A stretch of DNA of 64,000 nucleotides from Escherichia coli DSM 30083 = JCM 1649 = ATCC 11775 (GTDB taxonomy: Bacteria > Pseudomonadota > Gammaproteobacteria > Enterobacterales > Enterobacteriaceae), in contig NZ_CP033092.2 of the NCBI RefSeq assembly GCF_003697165.2, forward strand, positions 930,001-994,000, in the 5' to 3' direction. The notes under the pieces were generated by a model, which saw nothing but the letters and a program-made list of their open reading frames with translations, searched no databases and had not been told where the DNA came from. Below are positions 1 to 9,979 of the stretch, one piece after another (the stretch's first letter is position 1; every line of letters starts with the position of its first letter). Made by a program: the position numbers and the translations under genes.

Positions 1-954
1 ATCACCACAGTGCATGTCAGCGATCGTGGTCACGCTGGATTTGTCACCCTCGCCGCAGAAGATTACCAACTGGCGGCGCTGGGGCAGGTTGTCGAATTGC
101 ACAATGTCGGGCAACGGCTGTTTGCATTGCTGCGCAAAGCACCTGGCGTAACGCTGCATTGCCCTGATCGCGTGGCTAACGTTGCCCGTACTCAGAGCCA
201 CGTTGAAGTGACGCTGGAGAGTGGTGAGACGCTGACGGGCCGCGTGCTGGTAGCCGCTGATGGCACCCATTCAGCGTTAGCCACCGTGTGCGGCGTTGAC
301 TGGCAGCAGGAGCCTTACGAACAACTGGCTGTGATTGCCAACGTTGCGACTTCCGTTGCGCATGAAGGGCGCGCTTTTGAACGCTTTACGCAACATGGCC
401 CGCTGGCGATGTTGCCGATGTCTGACGGACGCTGTTCGCTGGTCTGGTGTCATCCACTGGAACGGCGCGAAGAGGTGCTGTCGTGGAGCGACGAGAAGTT
501 TTGCCGTGAACTCCAGTCGGCCTTTGGCTGGCGACTTGGGAAAATTACTCATGCCGGTAAACGCAGTGCTTATCCGCTAGCGCTAACCCGCGCCGCCAAA
601 CCTATTACCCATCGTACCGTGCTGGTGGGCAATGCGGCGCAAACTCTGCATCCCATCGCCGGGCAAGGATTTAACCTCGGTATGCGTGATGTCATGAGCC
701 TTGCGGAAACCCTGACTCAGGCGCAGGAACGCGGAGAAGACATGGGTGATTACGGCGTATTGTGCCGTTATCAGCAGCGTCGACAGAGCGATCGCGAAGC
801 AACCATCGGCGTCACGGACAGCCTTGTACATCTTTTTGCCAACCGGTGGACCCCGCTGGTTGTCGGGCGCAACATCGGGCTGATGACGATGGAATTATTT
901 ACCCCGGCACGCGATGTGCTGGCGCAGCGCACCCTCGGTTGGGTGGCGCGTTGA
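1..954 (+). CDS. ubiH: 2-octaprenyl-6-methoxyphenol hydroxylase UbiH (3' part)
   Basis: FAD-dependent aromatic hydroxylase of aerobic ubiquinone synthesis; the family is known to hydroxylate the C4 position of the octaprenyl phenol ring in a cytosolic Ubi complex. The reading frame is open from base 1 and ends in TGA at 952-954, giving 317 residues of a protein usually about 392 long. The N-terminal dinucleotide-binding GxGxxG segment therefore lies outside the window. The second FAD motif is visible as VGNAAQTLHPIAGQGFNLG (residues ~210-228 of the visible part), with N in place of the usual D of GDAAH. The gene is followed after 22 bp by its paralogue ubiI, suggesting one transcript. Confidence 0.95.
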   Translation: MTTVHVSDRGHAGFVTLAAEDYQLAALGQVVELHNVGQRLFALLRKAPGVTLHCPDRVANVARTQSHVEVTLESGETLTGRVLVAADGTHSALATVCGVDWQQEPYEQLAVIANVATSVAHEGRAFERFTQHGPLAMLPMSDGRCSLVWCHPLERREEVLSWSDEKFCRELQSAFGWRLGKITHAGKRSAYPLALTRAAKPITHRTVLVGNAAQTLHPIAGQGFNLGMRDVMSLAETLTQAQERGEDMGDYGVLCRYQQRRQSDREATIGVTDSLVHLFANRWTPLVVGRNIGLMTMELFTPARDVLAQRTLGWVAR

Positions 955-976
955 AGGCGGTTTTAAGGAATAAACA

Positions 977-2179
977 ATGCAAAGTGTTGATGTAGCCATT
1001 GTTGGTGGCGGCATGGTGGGGCTGGCGGTTGCCTGCGGCTTACAGGGGAGCGGCTTACGCGTTGCCGTACTGGAGCAGCGCGTACCGGAACCTCTGGCGG
1101 CGGATGCACCACCACAACTGCGCGTTTCGGCTATCAATGCCGCCAGCGAAAAATTACTCACCCGTCTTGGCGTCTGGCAGGACATTCTCTCTCGTAGGGC
1201 CAGTTGTTATCACGGTATGGAAGTGTGGGACAAAGACAGTTTTGGTCACATTTCGTTTGACGATCAAAGCATGGGCTATAGTCATCTTGGGCATATCGTT
1301 GAAAACTCAGTGATTCACTACGCGCTGTGGAACAAAGCCCGGCAGTCGTCAGATATCACTCTGTTGGCCCCCGCAGAATTACAGCAGGTCGCCTGGGGAG
1401 AAAATGAAACCTTCCTGACGTTGAAAGATGGCAGCATGTTAACGGCGCGTCTGGTGATTGGCGCAGACGGCGCTAATTCTTGGTTGCGCAACAAAGCCGA
1501 TATTCCGCTGACTTTCTGGGATTATCAGCATCACGCGCTGGTGGCGACCATTCGCACGGAAGAACCGCATGATGCGGTGGCGCGGCAGGTTTTCCATGGC
1601 GAAGGCATTCTGGCCTTTTTACCGCTTAGCGATCCGTATCTTTGCTCGATTGTCTGGTCACTGTCGCCAGAGGAAGCGCTGCGGATGCAGCAGGCTAGTG
1701 AAGACGAATTTAATCGCGCGTTAAATATCGCTTTTGATAATCGCCTGGGCTTATGCAAGGTTGAAAGTGAGCGCCTGGTGTTCCCGCTAACGGGGCGTTA
1801 TGCGCGCCAGTTTGCCGCGCACCGTCTGGCGCTGGTGGGCGACGCCGCGCATACCATTCACCCGTTGGCGGGGCAGGGGGTAAATCTCGGCTTTATGGAT
1901 GCTGCAGAGCTGATTGCTGAACTGAAACGGTTGCATCGTCAGGGTAAAGACATCGGGCAGTACATTTACCTGCGTCGCTATGAGCGTAGCCGCAAGCACA
2001 GCGCGGCGCTGATGCTGGCTGGTATGCAGGGATTCCGCGATCTGTTTTCCGGGGCTAATCCGGCGAAAAAATTGCTGCGTGATATTGGTCTGAAACTGGC
2101 TGATACGCTTCCTGGCGTTAAGCCACAACTTATTCGTCAGGCAATGGGATTAAACGATTTGCCTGAATGGCTGCGTTAA
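977..2179 (+). CDS. ubiI: 2-octaprenylphenol 6-hydroxylase UbiI (VisC)
   Basis: Flavoprotein monooxygenase of aerobic ubiquinone biosynthesis, known to hydroxylate the C5 (C6) position of the octaprenyl phenol. It is 400 residues, the family's normal length. An N-terminal FAD-binding GGGMVGL motif sits at residues ~10-16, and the second FAD motif GDAAHTIHPLAGQGVNLG is near residue 290. The ATG at 977 follows a TAAGGA ribosome-binding site. It shares the fold and both motifs with the upstream ubiH product, so the two are tandem paralogues. A hairpin terminator follows at 2222. The assignment rests on near-complete recognition of the K-12 protein. Confidence 0.96.
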   Translation: MQSVDVAIVGGGMVGLAVACGLQGSGLRVAVLEQRVPEPLAADAPPQLRVSAINAASEKLLTRLGVWQDILSRRASCYHGMEVWDKDSFGHISFDDQSMGYSHLGHIVENSVIHYALWNKARQSSDITLLAPAELQQVAWGENETFLTLKDGSMLTARLVIGADGANSWLRNKADIPLTFWDYQHHALVATIRTEEPHDAVARQVFHGEGILAFLPLSDPYLCSIVWSLSPEEALRMQQASEDEFNRALNIAFDNRLGLCKVESERLVFPLTGRYARQFAAHRLALVGDAAHTIHPLAGQGVNLGFMDAAELIAELKRLHRQGKDIGQYIYLRRYERSRKHSAALMLAGMQGFRDLFSGANPAKKLLRDIGLKLADTLPGVKPQLIRQAMGLNDLPEWLR

Positions 2180-2221
2180 ATATTTCTCTTCTGCTGTTTA
2201 TTTGATACCCATCACACTTTC

Positions 2222-2250
2222 ATCTCCCGGTTTTTTCGCCGGGAGATTTT
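2222..2250 (+). terminator. Rho-independent terminator after ubiI
   Basis: A 9-bp perfect stem (ATCTCCCGG / CCGGGAGAT) with an 8-nt loop is followed by TTTT. It lies 42 bp after the ubiI stop and ends the ubi transcript before the gcvT control region. Confidence 0.85.
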
Positions 2251-2626
2251 CCTCATTTGAAATAAACTAATTTCACCTGCGATTTCGCATTATATTTTCT
2301 AATGCCACGAATTTTTGATTTAGTGTTTTTTGACATTTTTTTAGTTCTTAATGTTGTCTTATTCAAATTAACTTTCTCATCTATTTATCTTTATATAGAG
2401 ATTTGTTCATTTTTTGGTTTTTTATTCTGTTGCGATTTTGGCGTTTTTTAACCATAAGCTAATGTGATGATCAATTTTACCTTATGGTTAACAGTCTGTT
2501 TCGGTGGTAAGTTCAGGCAAAAGAGAACGATTGCGTTGGGGACCGGGAGTGGCTCCGATGCTGGGTTTCGTGGTGATAATTTCGCCATGGAAAAGTTGTC
2601 AGCCCCGCTTATTCAATGAGGACAAG
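2251..2626 (+). promoter_or_regulatory. gcvTHP control region with three GcvA-type CTAAT boxes
   Basis: With the terminator just before it, this makes a 447-bp gap without a gene. It is very AT-rich, especially 2290-2430, as expected for Lrp-bound DNA. CTAAT cores, known as the heart of GcvA sites, occur at 2267-2271, 2299-2303 and 2459-2463. The spacing of two close upstream boxes and one about 160 bp nearer the gene reproduces the known layout of GcvA sites 3, 2 and 1 in E. coli. By that layout the start point would fall near 2510. No glycine riboswitch fold was recognised. Assignment of the boxes is by pattern and known family architecture. Confidence 0.65.
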
Positions 2627-3721
2627 ATGGCACAACAGACTCCTTTGTACGAACAACACACGCTTTGCGGCGCTCGCATGGTGGATTTCCACGGCTGGAT
2701 GATGCCGCTGCATTACGGTTCGCAAATCGACGAACATCATGCGGTACGTACCGATGCCGGAATGTTTGATGTGTCACATATGACCATCGTCGATCTTCGC
2801 GGCAGCCGCACCCGGGAGTTTCTACGTTATCTGCTGGCGAACGATGTGGCGAAGCTCACCAAAAGCGGCAAAGCCCTTTACTCGGGGATGTTGAATGCCT
2901 CTGGCGGTGTGATAGATGATCTCATCGTCTACTACTTTACTGAAGATTTCTTCCGCCTCGTTGTTAACTCCGCTACCCGCGAAAAAGACCTCTCCTGGAT
3001 TACCCAACACGCTGAACCTTTCGGCATCGAAATTACTGTTCGTGATGACCTTTCCATGATCGCCGTACAAGGGCCGAATGCGCAGGCAAAAGCTGCCACA
3101 CTGTTTAATGACGCCCAGCGTCAGGCGGTGGAAGGGATGAAACCGTTCTTTGGCGTGCAGGCGGGCGATCTGTTTATTGCCACCACCGGTTACACCGGTG
3201 AAGCGGGCTACGAAATTGCGCTGCCCAATGAAAAAGCGGCCGATTTCTGGCGCGCGCTGGTGGAAGCTGGCGTTAAGCCATGTGGCCTGGGCGCGCGTGA
3301 CACGCTGCGTCTGGAAGCGGGCATGAATTTGTATAGCCAGGAGATGGACGAAACTATTTCTCCTTTAGCCGCCAATATGGGCTGGACTATCGCCTGGGAA
3401 CCGGCAGATCGTGACTTTATCGGTCGTGAAGCTCTGGAAGCGCAGCGTGAACATGGCACAGAAAAACTGGTTGGTCTGGTGATGACCGAAAAAGGCGTGC
3501 TGCGTAATGAACTGCCGGTACGTTTTACTGATGCGCAGGGCAACCAGCATGAAGGCATTATCACCAGCGGTACTTTCTCCCCAACGCTGGGTTATAGCAT
3601 TGCGCTGGCGCGCGTGCCGGAAGGTATTGGTGAAACGGCGATTGTGCAAATTCGCAACCGTGAAATGCCGGTTAAAGTGACGAAACCTGTTTTTGTGCGT
3701 AACGGCAAAGCCGTCGCGTGA
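2627..3721 (+). CDS. gcvT: Glycine cleavage system T protein (aminomethyltransferase)
   Basis: T protein of the glycine cleavage complex: moves the methylene group from the aminomethyl-lipoyl arm of GcvH to tetrahydrofolate and releases ammonia. It is 364 residues, the normal E. coli length. The ATG at 2627 was chosen over longer in-frame starts because a TGAGGA ribosome-binding site precedes it and because [24 protein letters not shown] is the family's conserved N-terminus in shorter form ([11 protein letters not shown]). First gene of gcvT-gcvH-gcvP; GcvH follows after 23 bp. Control by GcvA, GcvR, Lrp and PurR is established for E. coli. Confidence 0.97.
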
Positions 3722-3744
3722 TTTACTTTTTTGGAGATTGATTG

Positions 3745-4134
3745 ATGAGCAACATACCAGCAGAACTGAAATACAGCAAAGAACACGAATGGTTGCGTAA
3801 AGAAGCCGACGGCACTTACACCGTTGGCATCACCGAACACGCTCAGGAGCTGTTAGGCGATATGGTGTTTGTTGACCTACCGGAAGTGGGCGCAACGGTT
3901 AGCGCGGGCGATGACTGCGCGGTTGCCGAATCGGTAAAAGCGGCGTCAGACATTTATGCGCCAGTAAGCGGTGAAATCGTGGCGGTAAACGATGCACTGA
4001 GCGATTCCCCGGAACTGGTGAACAGCGAACCGTATGCAGGCGGCTGGATTTTCAAAATCAAAGCCAGCGATGAAAGCGAACTGGAATCACTGCTGGATGC
4101 AACCGCATACGAAGCATTGTTAGAAGACGAGTAA
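3745..4134 (+). CDS. gcvH: Glycine cleavage system H protein (lipoyl carrier)
   Basis: Small lipoylated shuttle protein that carries the aminomethyl intermediate between GcvP, GcvT and lipoamide dehydrogenase. It is 129 residues. The lipoyl-lysine is Lys65 in the ESVKAAS motif. The ATG at 3745 follows a TTGGAGAT ribosome-binding site; an overlapping ATT-derived start three bases earlier is not needed. It lies between gcvT and gcvP, separated from gcvP by 117 bp that hold an intergenic repeat element, unusually long for an operon gap. Confidence 0.97.
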
Positions 4135-4143
4135 CGGCTTTAT

Positions 4144-4216
4144 TCCTCTTCTGCGGGAGAGGATCAGGGTGAGGAAATTTACGCCTCACCCTCACTCTCT
4201 TCGCAAGGAGAGAGGT
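4144..4216. repeat. Inverted intergenic repeat (boxC-like) between gcvH and gcvP
   Basis: The gap carries GC-rich blocks of the GAGAGG / AGGGTGAGG / CCTCACCC / GGAGAGAGG kind seen in many E. coli intergenic regions. GGGTGAGG (4167-4174) and CCTCACCC (4184-4191) form an 8-bp perfect stem around AAATTTACG, flanked by further complementary purine- and pyrimidine-rich arms. It resembles the boxC class of repeats. In the mRNA it would place a strong hairpin between gcvH and gcvP, which could tune their ratio. Confidence 0.55.
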
Positions 4217-4251
4217 TCACAATTCACTGCACGTTTCAGGAACCATCGCTC

Positions 4252-7125
4252 ATGACACAGACGTTAAGCCAGCTTGAAAACAGCGGCGCTTTTATTGAAC
4301 GCCATATCGGACCGGACGCCGCGCAACAGCAAGAAATGCTGAATGCCGTTGGCGCACAATCGTTAAACGCGCTGACCGGCCAGATTGTGCCGAAAGATAT
4401 TCAGCTTGCGACTCCGCCGCAGGTTGGCGCACCGGCGACCGAATACGCCGCACTGGCAGAACTCAAGGCTATTGCCAGTCGCAATAAACGCTTCACGTCT
4501 TACATCGGCATGGGTTACACCGCCGTGCAGCTACCGCCGGTTATCCTGCGTAACATGCTGGAAAATCCGGGCTGGTATACCGCGTATACTCCGTATCAAC
4601 CTGAAGTCTCCCAGGGCCGCCTTGAAGCACTGCTCAACTTCCAGCAGGTAACGCTGGATTTAACCGGGCTGGATATGGCCTCTGCTTCTCTTCTTGACGA
4701 AGCCACCGCTGCCGCAGAAGCAATGGCGATGGCGAAACGCGTCAGCAAACTGAAAAATGCCAACCGCTTCTTTGTTGCTTCTGACGTTCATCCGCAAACG
4801 CTGGATGTGGTCCGTACTCGTGCCGAAACCTTTGGTTTTGAAGTGATTGTCGATGACGCGCAAAAAGTGCTCGACCATCAGGACGTTTTCGGCGTGCTGT
4901 TACAGCAGGTCGGCACTACTGGTGAAATTCACGACTACACCGCGCTTATTAGCGAACTGAAATCACGCAAAATTGTGGTCAGCGTTGCCGCCGATATTAT
5001 GGCGCTGGTGCTGTTAACTGCGCCAGGTAAACAGGGCGCGGATATTGTTTTTGGTTCGGCGCAACGCTTTGGCGTACCGATGGGCTACGGTGGCCCACAC
5101 GCGGCATTCTTTGCGGCGAAAGACGAATACAAACGCTCAATGCCGGGCCGTATTATCGGTGTATCGAAAGATGCAGCTGGCAACACCGCTCTGCGCATGG
5201 CGATGCAGACTCGCGAGCAACATATTCGTCGTGAGAAAGCGAACTCCAACATTTGTACTTCCCAGGTACTGCTGGCAAACATCGCCAGCCTGTATGCCGT
5301 TTATCACGGCCCGGTTGGCCTGAAACGTATCGCTAACCGCATCCACCGTCTGACCGATATCCTGGCGGCGGGCCTGCAACAAAAAGGTCTGAAGCTGCGC
5401 CATGCGCACTATTTCGATACTTTGTGTGTGGAAGTGGTCGACAAAGCGGGCGTGCTGGCGCGTGCCGAAGCAGCTGAAATCAACCTGCGTAGCGATATTC
5501 TGAACGCGGTTGGGATCACCCTTGATGAAACAACCACGCGCGAAAACGTGATGCAGCTTTTCAGCGTGCTGTTGGGCGATAACCACGGGCTGGACATCGA
5601 CACACTGGACAAAGACGTGGCTCACGACAGTCGCTCTATTCAGGCTGCGATGCTGCGCGACGACGAAATCCTCACCCATCCGGTGTTTAATCGCTACCAC
5701 AGCGAAACCGAAATGATGCGCTATATGCACTCGCTGGAGCGTAAAGATCTGGCGCTGAATCAGGCGATGATCCCGCTGGGTTCCTGCACCATGAAACTGA
5801 ACGCCGCCGCCGAGATGATCCCGATCACCTGGCCGGAATTTGCCGAACTGCACCCGTTCTGCCCGCCAGAACAGGCTGAAGGTTATCAGCAGATGATCGC
5901 GCAGCTGGCTGACTGGCTGGTGAAACTGACCGGTTACGACGCCGTTTGTATGCAGCCGAACTCTGGCGCACAGGGCGAATACGCGGGCCTGCTGGCGATT
6001 CGTCATTATCATGAAAGCCGCAACGAAGGGCATCGCGATATCTGCCTGATCCCGGCTTCTGCGCACGGCACTAACCCGGCTTCCGCGCATATGGCAGGAA
6101 TGCAGGTGGTGGTTGTGGCGTGTGATAAAAACGGCAACATCGATCTGACTGATCTGCGCGCGAAAGCGGAACAGGCGGGCGATAACCTCTCCTGTATCAT
6201 GGTGACCTATCCTTCTACCCACGGCGTGTATGAAGAAACGATCCGTGAAGTGTGTGAAGTCGTGCATCAGTTCGGCGGTCAGGTTTACCTTGATGGCGCG
6301 AACATGAACGCTCAGGTTGGCATCACCTCGCCGGGCTTTATTGGTGCGGACGTTTCCCACCTTAACCTGCATAAAACTTTCTGCATTCCGCATGGCGGTG
6401 GTGGTCCGGGTATGGGACCGATCGGTGTGAAAGCGCATCTGGCTCCGTTTGTACCGGGTCATAGCGTGGTGCAAATCGAAGGCATGTTAACCCGTCAGGG
6501 CGCGGTTTCTGCGGCACCGTTCGGTAGTGCCTCTATCCTGCCAATCAGCTGGATGTACATCCGCATGATGGGCGCAGAAGGGCTGAAAAAAGCAAGCCAG
6601 GTGGCAATTCTTAACGCCAACTATATTGCCAGCCGTCTGCAGGATGCCTTCCCGGTGCTGTATACCGGTCGCGACGGTCGCGTGGCGCACGAATGTATTC
6701 TCGATATTCGCCCGCTGAAAGAAGAAACCGGCATCAGCGAGCTGGATATTGCCAAGCGCCTGATCGACTACGGTTTCCACGCGCCGACCATGTCGTTCCC
6801 GGTGGCGGGTACGCTGATGGTTGAACCGACTGAATCTGAAAGCAAAGTGGAATTGGATCGCTTTATCGATGCGATGCTGGCTATCCGCGCAGAAATTGAC
6901 CAGGTGAAAGCCGGTGTCTGGCCGCTGGAAGATAACCCGCTGGTGAACGCGCCGCACATTCAGAGCGAACTGGTCGCCGAGTGGGCGCATCCGTACAGTC
7001 GTGAAGTTGCAGTATTCCCGGCAGGTGTGGCAGACAAATACTGGCCGACCGTGAAACGTCTGGATGATGTTTACGGCGACCGTAACCTGTTCTGCTCCTG
7101 CGTACCGATTAGCGAATACCAGTAA
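4252..7125 (+). CDS. gcvP: Glycine dehydrogenase (decarboxylating), P protein
   Basis: PLP enzyme of the glycine cleavage complex: decarboxylates glycine and transfers the aminomethyl group to lipoyl-GcvH. It is 957 residues, the normal size for the fused two-domain bacterial P protein. The PLP lysine lies in NLHKTFCIPHGGGGPG, followed by the glycine-rich loop typical of the family; the N-terminal half is a degenerate copy of the same fold. The ATG at 4252 follows CAGGAACCATCGCTC. Last gene of gcvTHP, closed by the terminator at 7148. Confidence 0.97.
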   Translation: MTQTLSQLENSGAFIERHIGPDAAQQQEMLNAVGAQSLNALTGQIVPKDIQLATPPQVGAPATEYAALAELKAIASRNKRFTSYIGMGYTAVQLPPVILRNMLENPGWYTAYTPYQPEVSQGRLEALLNFQQVTLDLTGLDMASASLLDEATAAAEAMAMAKRVSKLKNANRFFVASDVHPQTLDVVRTRAETFGFEVIVDDAQKVLDHQDVFGVLLQQVGTTGEIHDYTALISELKSRKIVVSVAADIMALVLLTAPGKQGADIVFGSAQRFGVPMGYGGPHAAFFAAKDEYKRSMPGRIIGVSKDAAGNTALRMAMQTREQHIRREKANSNICTSQVLLANIASLYAVYHGPVGLKRIANRIHRLTDILAAGLQQKGLKLRHAHYFDTLCVEVVDKAGVLARAEAAEINLRSDILNAVGITLDETTTRENVMQLFSVLLGDNHGLDIDTLDKDVAHDSRSIQAAMLRDDEILTHPVFNRYHSETEMMRYMHSLERKDLALNQAMIPLGSCTMKLNAAAEMIPITWPEFAELHPFCPPEQAEGYQQMIAQLADWLVKLTGYDAVCMQPNSGAQGEYAGLLAIRHYHESRNEGHRDICLIPASAHGTNPASAHMAGMQVVVVACDKNGNIDLTDLRAKAEQAGDNLSCIMVTYPSTHGVYEETIREVCEVVHQFGGQVYLDGANMNAQVGITSPGFIGADVSHLNLHKTFCIPHGGGGPGMGPIGVKAHLAPFVPGHSVVQIEGMLTRQGAVSAAPFGSASILPISWMYIRMMGAEGLKKASQVAILNANYIASRLQDAFPVLYTGRDGRVAHECILDIRPLKEETGISELDIAKRLIDYGFHAPTMSFPVAGTLMVEPTESESKVELDRFIDAMLAIRAEIDQVKAGVWPLEDNPLVNAPHIQSELVAEWAHPYSREVAVFPAGVADKYWPTVKRLDDVYGDRNLFCSCVPISEYQ

Positions 7126-7147
7126 TTTACTGATTCGACTATCTTAT

Positions 7148-7169
7148 AAAGGCGCTTCGGCGCCTTTTT
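7148..7169 (+). terminator. Terminator of gcvTHP
   Basis: AAAGGCGC-TTCG-GCGCCTTTTT: an 8-bp stem with a stable UUCG tetraloop and T-run, 23 bp after the gcvP stop. The A-run on the other side makes it usable from the minus strand (bglA) as well, though bglA ends 121 bp away. Confidence 0.93.
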
Positions 7170-7250
7170 CGCTTGTTAATAAAGTGCGCTTTGTGTGTTT
7201 CGGCTGAGGCGTAATATAAAATATTGCGAGCTCAATATATTAAAAGAGTG

Positions 7251-7286
7251 CCAGGCCTGATGAGCGGAGCACATCAGGCACATCGG
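7251..7286. repeat. REP-like palindrome downstream of bglA
   Basis: GCCTGATG (7255-7262) and CATCAGGC (7272-7279) form an 8-bp perfect stem around AGCGGAGCA. The sequence resembles the palindromic core of E. coli REP units but is shorter and diverged. It sits between the convergent gcvP and bglA genes, a usual place for REP elements. Confidence 0.5.
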
Positions 7287-7290
7287 CTAA

Positions 7291-8730
7291 TTACAGATTC
7301 TCGCCGTTGCTGGCAATCACCTCTTTGTACCAGTTAAAGCTCTTCTTACGTGAACGCGACATATCGCCAGTACCGTCGTCATGTTTATTCACATAGATAA
7401 AGCCGTAGCGTTTGCTGTACTGCCCGGTGGTGAACGACACACAGTCGATGCAGCCCCACGGCGTGTAGCCCATCAGGTCCACGCCATCGTAAGTCACCGC
7501 TTTTTTCATCTCTTCAATATGGGCGCGCAGGTAGTCAATGCGGTAATCGTCATTGATGCTGCCATCATCTTCCACTTTGTCGTAAGCGCCAAAACCGTTT
7601 TCGACAATAAACAGCGGCTTCTGGTAACGCTCATACAGCTCGCAAAGCGCGTAACGCAGACCAACCGGATCAATCTGCCAGCCCCAGTCAGACGCTTTAA
7701 CATACGGGTTCGGTACGCTGCCTTCAAAACCAGAGATCGCATCGCCGGTGCCGCCTTCGGCCTTCACCGCGTTGGTCATGTAATAGCTGAAGCCGAGATA
7801 ATCGCAGGTGCCTTCGCGCAGTACATCCAGATCGCCGTCTTCCATTTTGATGTTAAATCCGCGGCGTTCCCACTCGTTCAACACATAGGACGGGTAATAG
7901 CCACGCAACTGCACATCGGTAAAGACGTAACGTTCGCGCATCGACTCCTGGGCAAACATCACATCGTCCGGGTTACAGGAGTAAGGATAGAGCGGCACCA
8001 TCGCCAGCATACAACCGACTTTCATCTCCGGGTTGATGCGATGCGCGGCTTTCACCGCCAGGGCGCTGGCGACAAACTGGTGATGCAGCACCTGATACAT
8101 CGTCTCTTCCGGGTTTTCATGCTCGGTATACACCACGCCGGAGCAGCAGTAACCGAACAGCGGTGCACGCCAGTTACGCTGGTTGTTAATTTCGTTGAAG
8201 GTCATCCAGTATTTGACTTTATGCTTATAGCGTTCAAATACCACTTCCGCGAAACGGACAAAGAAATCAACCACTTTACGGTTGGTCCAGCTACCATATT
8301 GCTGCACCAGATGCAGCGGCATTTCAAAGTGGGAGAGGGTGATCACCGGTTCGATGTTGTATTTCAGCAGTTCATCGATCATATCATCGTAGAACTTCAG
8401 CCCTTCTTCGTTTGGCTGAGCTTCATCGCCTTTTGGAAAAATGCGCGTCCAGGCGATGGAAGTACGAAAACATTTGAAGCCCATTTCGGCAAATAGCTTG
8501 ATGTCCTCCTTGTAGTGACCATAAAAATCAACGGCTTCATGGTTTGGATAGTATTTGCCAGGCACAACTTCTTTGGTGATTTCGCGCGGCACGCCGTGTG
8601 CGCCACCGGTCAGAACGTCACAAATGCTCGGCCCTTTGCCGCCTTTGTTCCAGCCGCCTTCGACCTGATGAGCGGCAACTGCGCCGCCCCATAAGAAATC
8701 TTTCGGTAAGGTGAGTTTTTTCACTATCAT
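7291..8730 (-). CDS. bglA: 6-phospho-beta-glucosidase A
   Basis: Family GH1 glycosidase that splits phosphorylated beta-glucosides (for example phospho-arbutin) taken up by PTS systems. It is 479 residues from the ATG at 8730, which follows a CTGGAG site; six extra in-frame codons upstream are not supported. Motifs seen: the N-terminal FLWGGAVAAHQVEGGW of GH1, the acid/base glutamate in TFNEINNQ and the nucleophile glutamate in IVENGFGA. It stands alone, without a PTS gene. Its start is only 38 bp from the divergent yqfB start, so the two promoter or leader regions must overlap. Confidence 0.95.
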   Translation of the reverse strand: MIVKKLTLPKDFLWGGAVAAHQVEGGWNKGGKGPSICDVLTGGAHGVPREITKEVVPGKYYPNHEAVDFYGHYKEDIKLFAEMGFKCFRTSIAWTRIFPKGDEAQPNEEGLKFYDDMIDELLKYNIEPVITLSHFEMPLHLVQQYGSWTNRKVVDFFVRFAEVVFERYKHKVKYWMTFNEINNQRNWRAPLFGYCCSGVVYTEHENPEETMYQVLHHQFVASALAVKAAHRINPEMKVGCMLAMVPLYPYSCNPDDVMFAQESMRERYVFTDVQLRGYYPSYVLNEWERRGFNIKMEDGDLDVLREGTCDYLGFSYYMTNAVKAEGGTGDAISGFEGSVPNPYVKASDWGWQIDPVGLRYALCELYERYQKPLFIVENGFGAYDKVEDDGSINDDYRIDYLRAHIEEMKKAVTYDGVDLMGYTPWGCIDCVSFTTGQYSKRYGFIYVNKHDDGTGDMSRSRKKSFNWYKEVIASNGENL

Positions 8731-8768
8731 AGGCTCCAGATGAGTCAATTCTTACAGGAAATAGTACC

Positions 8769-9080
8769 ATGCAGCCAAACGACATCACTTTTTTTCAACG
8801 TTTCCAGGATGACATTCTGGCTGGGCGTAAAACCATCACCATCCGCGACGAGTCTGAATCGCACTTCAAAACGGGTGATGTGCTTCGTGTCGGACGTTTT
8901 GAAGATGACGGTTATTTTTGCACGATTGAAGTCACCGCAACCTCAACCGTAACGCTGGATACGCTGACGGAAAAACATGCAGAGCAGGAAAATATGACCC
9001 TGACTGAACTGAAAAAGGTCATTGCCGACATCTATCCCGACCAGACACAGTTTTATGTGATTGAATTTAAATGTCTTTAA
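8769..9080 (+). CDS. yqfB: N4-acetylcytidine amidohydrolase YqfB (ASCH domain)
   Basis: Small ASCH-fold protein of 103 residues. The E. coli protein is reported to hydrolyse N4-acetylcytidine and related amides, with Lys21, Thr24 and Glu74 as catalytic residues. All three are present here ([10 protein letters not shown] and EQENMT). ASCH proteins share the PUA-like RNA-binding fold. Divergent from bglA, with a start 38 bp away. A recognisable gene end to end, with no sign of truncation. Confidence 0.9.
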
Positions 9081-9240
9081 ATTGAACTCACGCCTGTTAG
9101 TTGAAATTTCGCATTTAATTTTATGATTTTTCGGAGATTAATCTCAAATCAGAATTTATTTTAGCTAACAGGTGTTCACTGGAACTATTCTCAGTTACGC
9201 TGGAGAGGTATACATGTGCGTGTACGTTTTTCCGGAGTAA

Positions 9241-9903
<663 letters not shown>

Positions 9904-9915
9904 TTGGCGTGCCTT

Positions 9916-9972
9916 TGTAGGCCTGAAAAGACACACCAGTGTCGCATCAGGCGATAAATGCCTGATGCGATA
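9916..9972. repeat. REP (BIME-type) element between trhA and ygfZ
   Basis: Begins with the typical TGTAGGCCTGAAAAGAC, runs through GTCGCATCAGGC and is followed by a second, inverted GCCTGATGCGA half. This matches the layout of E. coli REP pairs. It lies between the convergent ends of trhA and ygfZ and may act as a 3' stabiliser or attenuator for both. Confidence 0.85.
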
Positions 9973-9979
9973 CAGAGAT

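Noticed and set aside
2251..2626. Glycine riboswitch upstream of gcvT
   Set aside because: No tandem aptamer features seen; in E. coli gcvTHP is controlled by GcvA/GcvR/Lrp, and GcvA boxes are visible instead.
5137..6474. 445-codon open frame opposite gcvP
   Set aside because: Antisense shadow of a highly expressed gene with strong codon bias; no ribosome-binding site and no recognisable domain.
7381..8496. 371-codon open frame opposite bglA
   Set aside because: Shadow frame of a clear GH1 enzyme; no start signals and no family resemblance.
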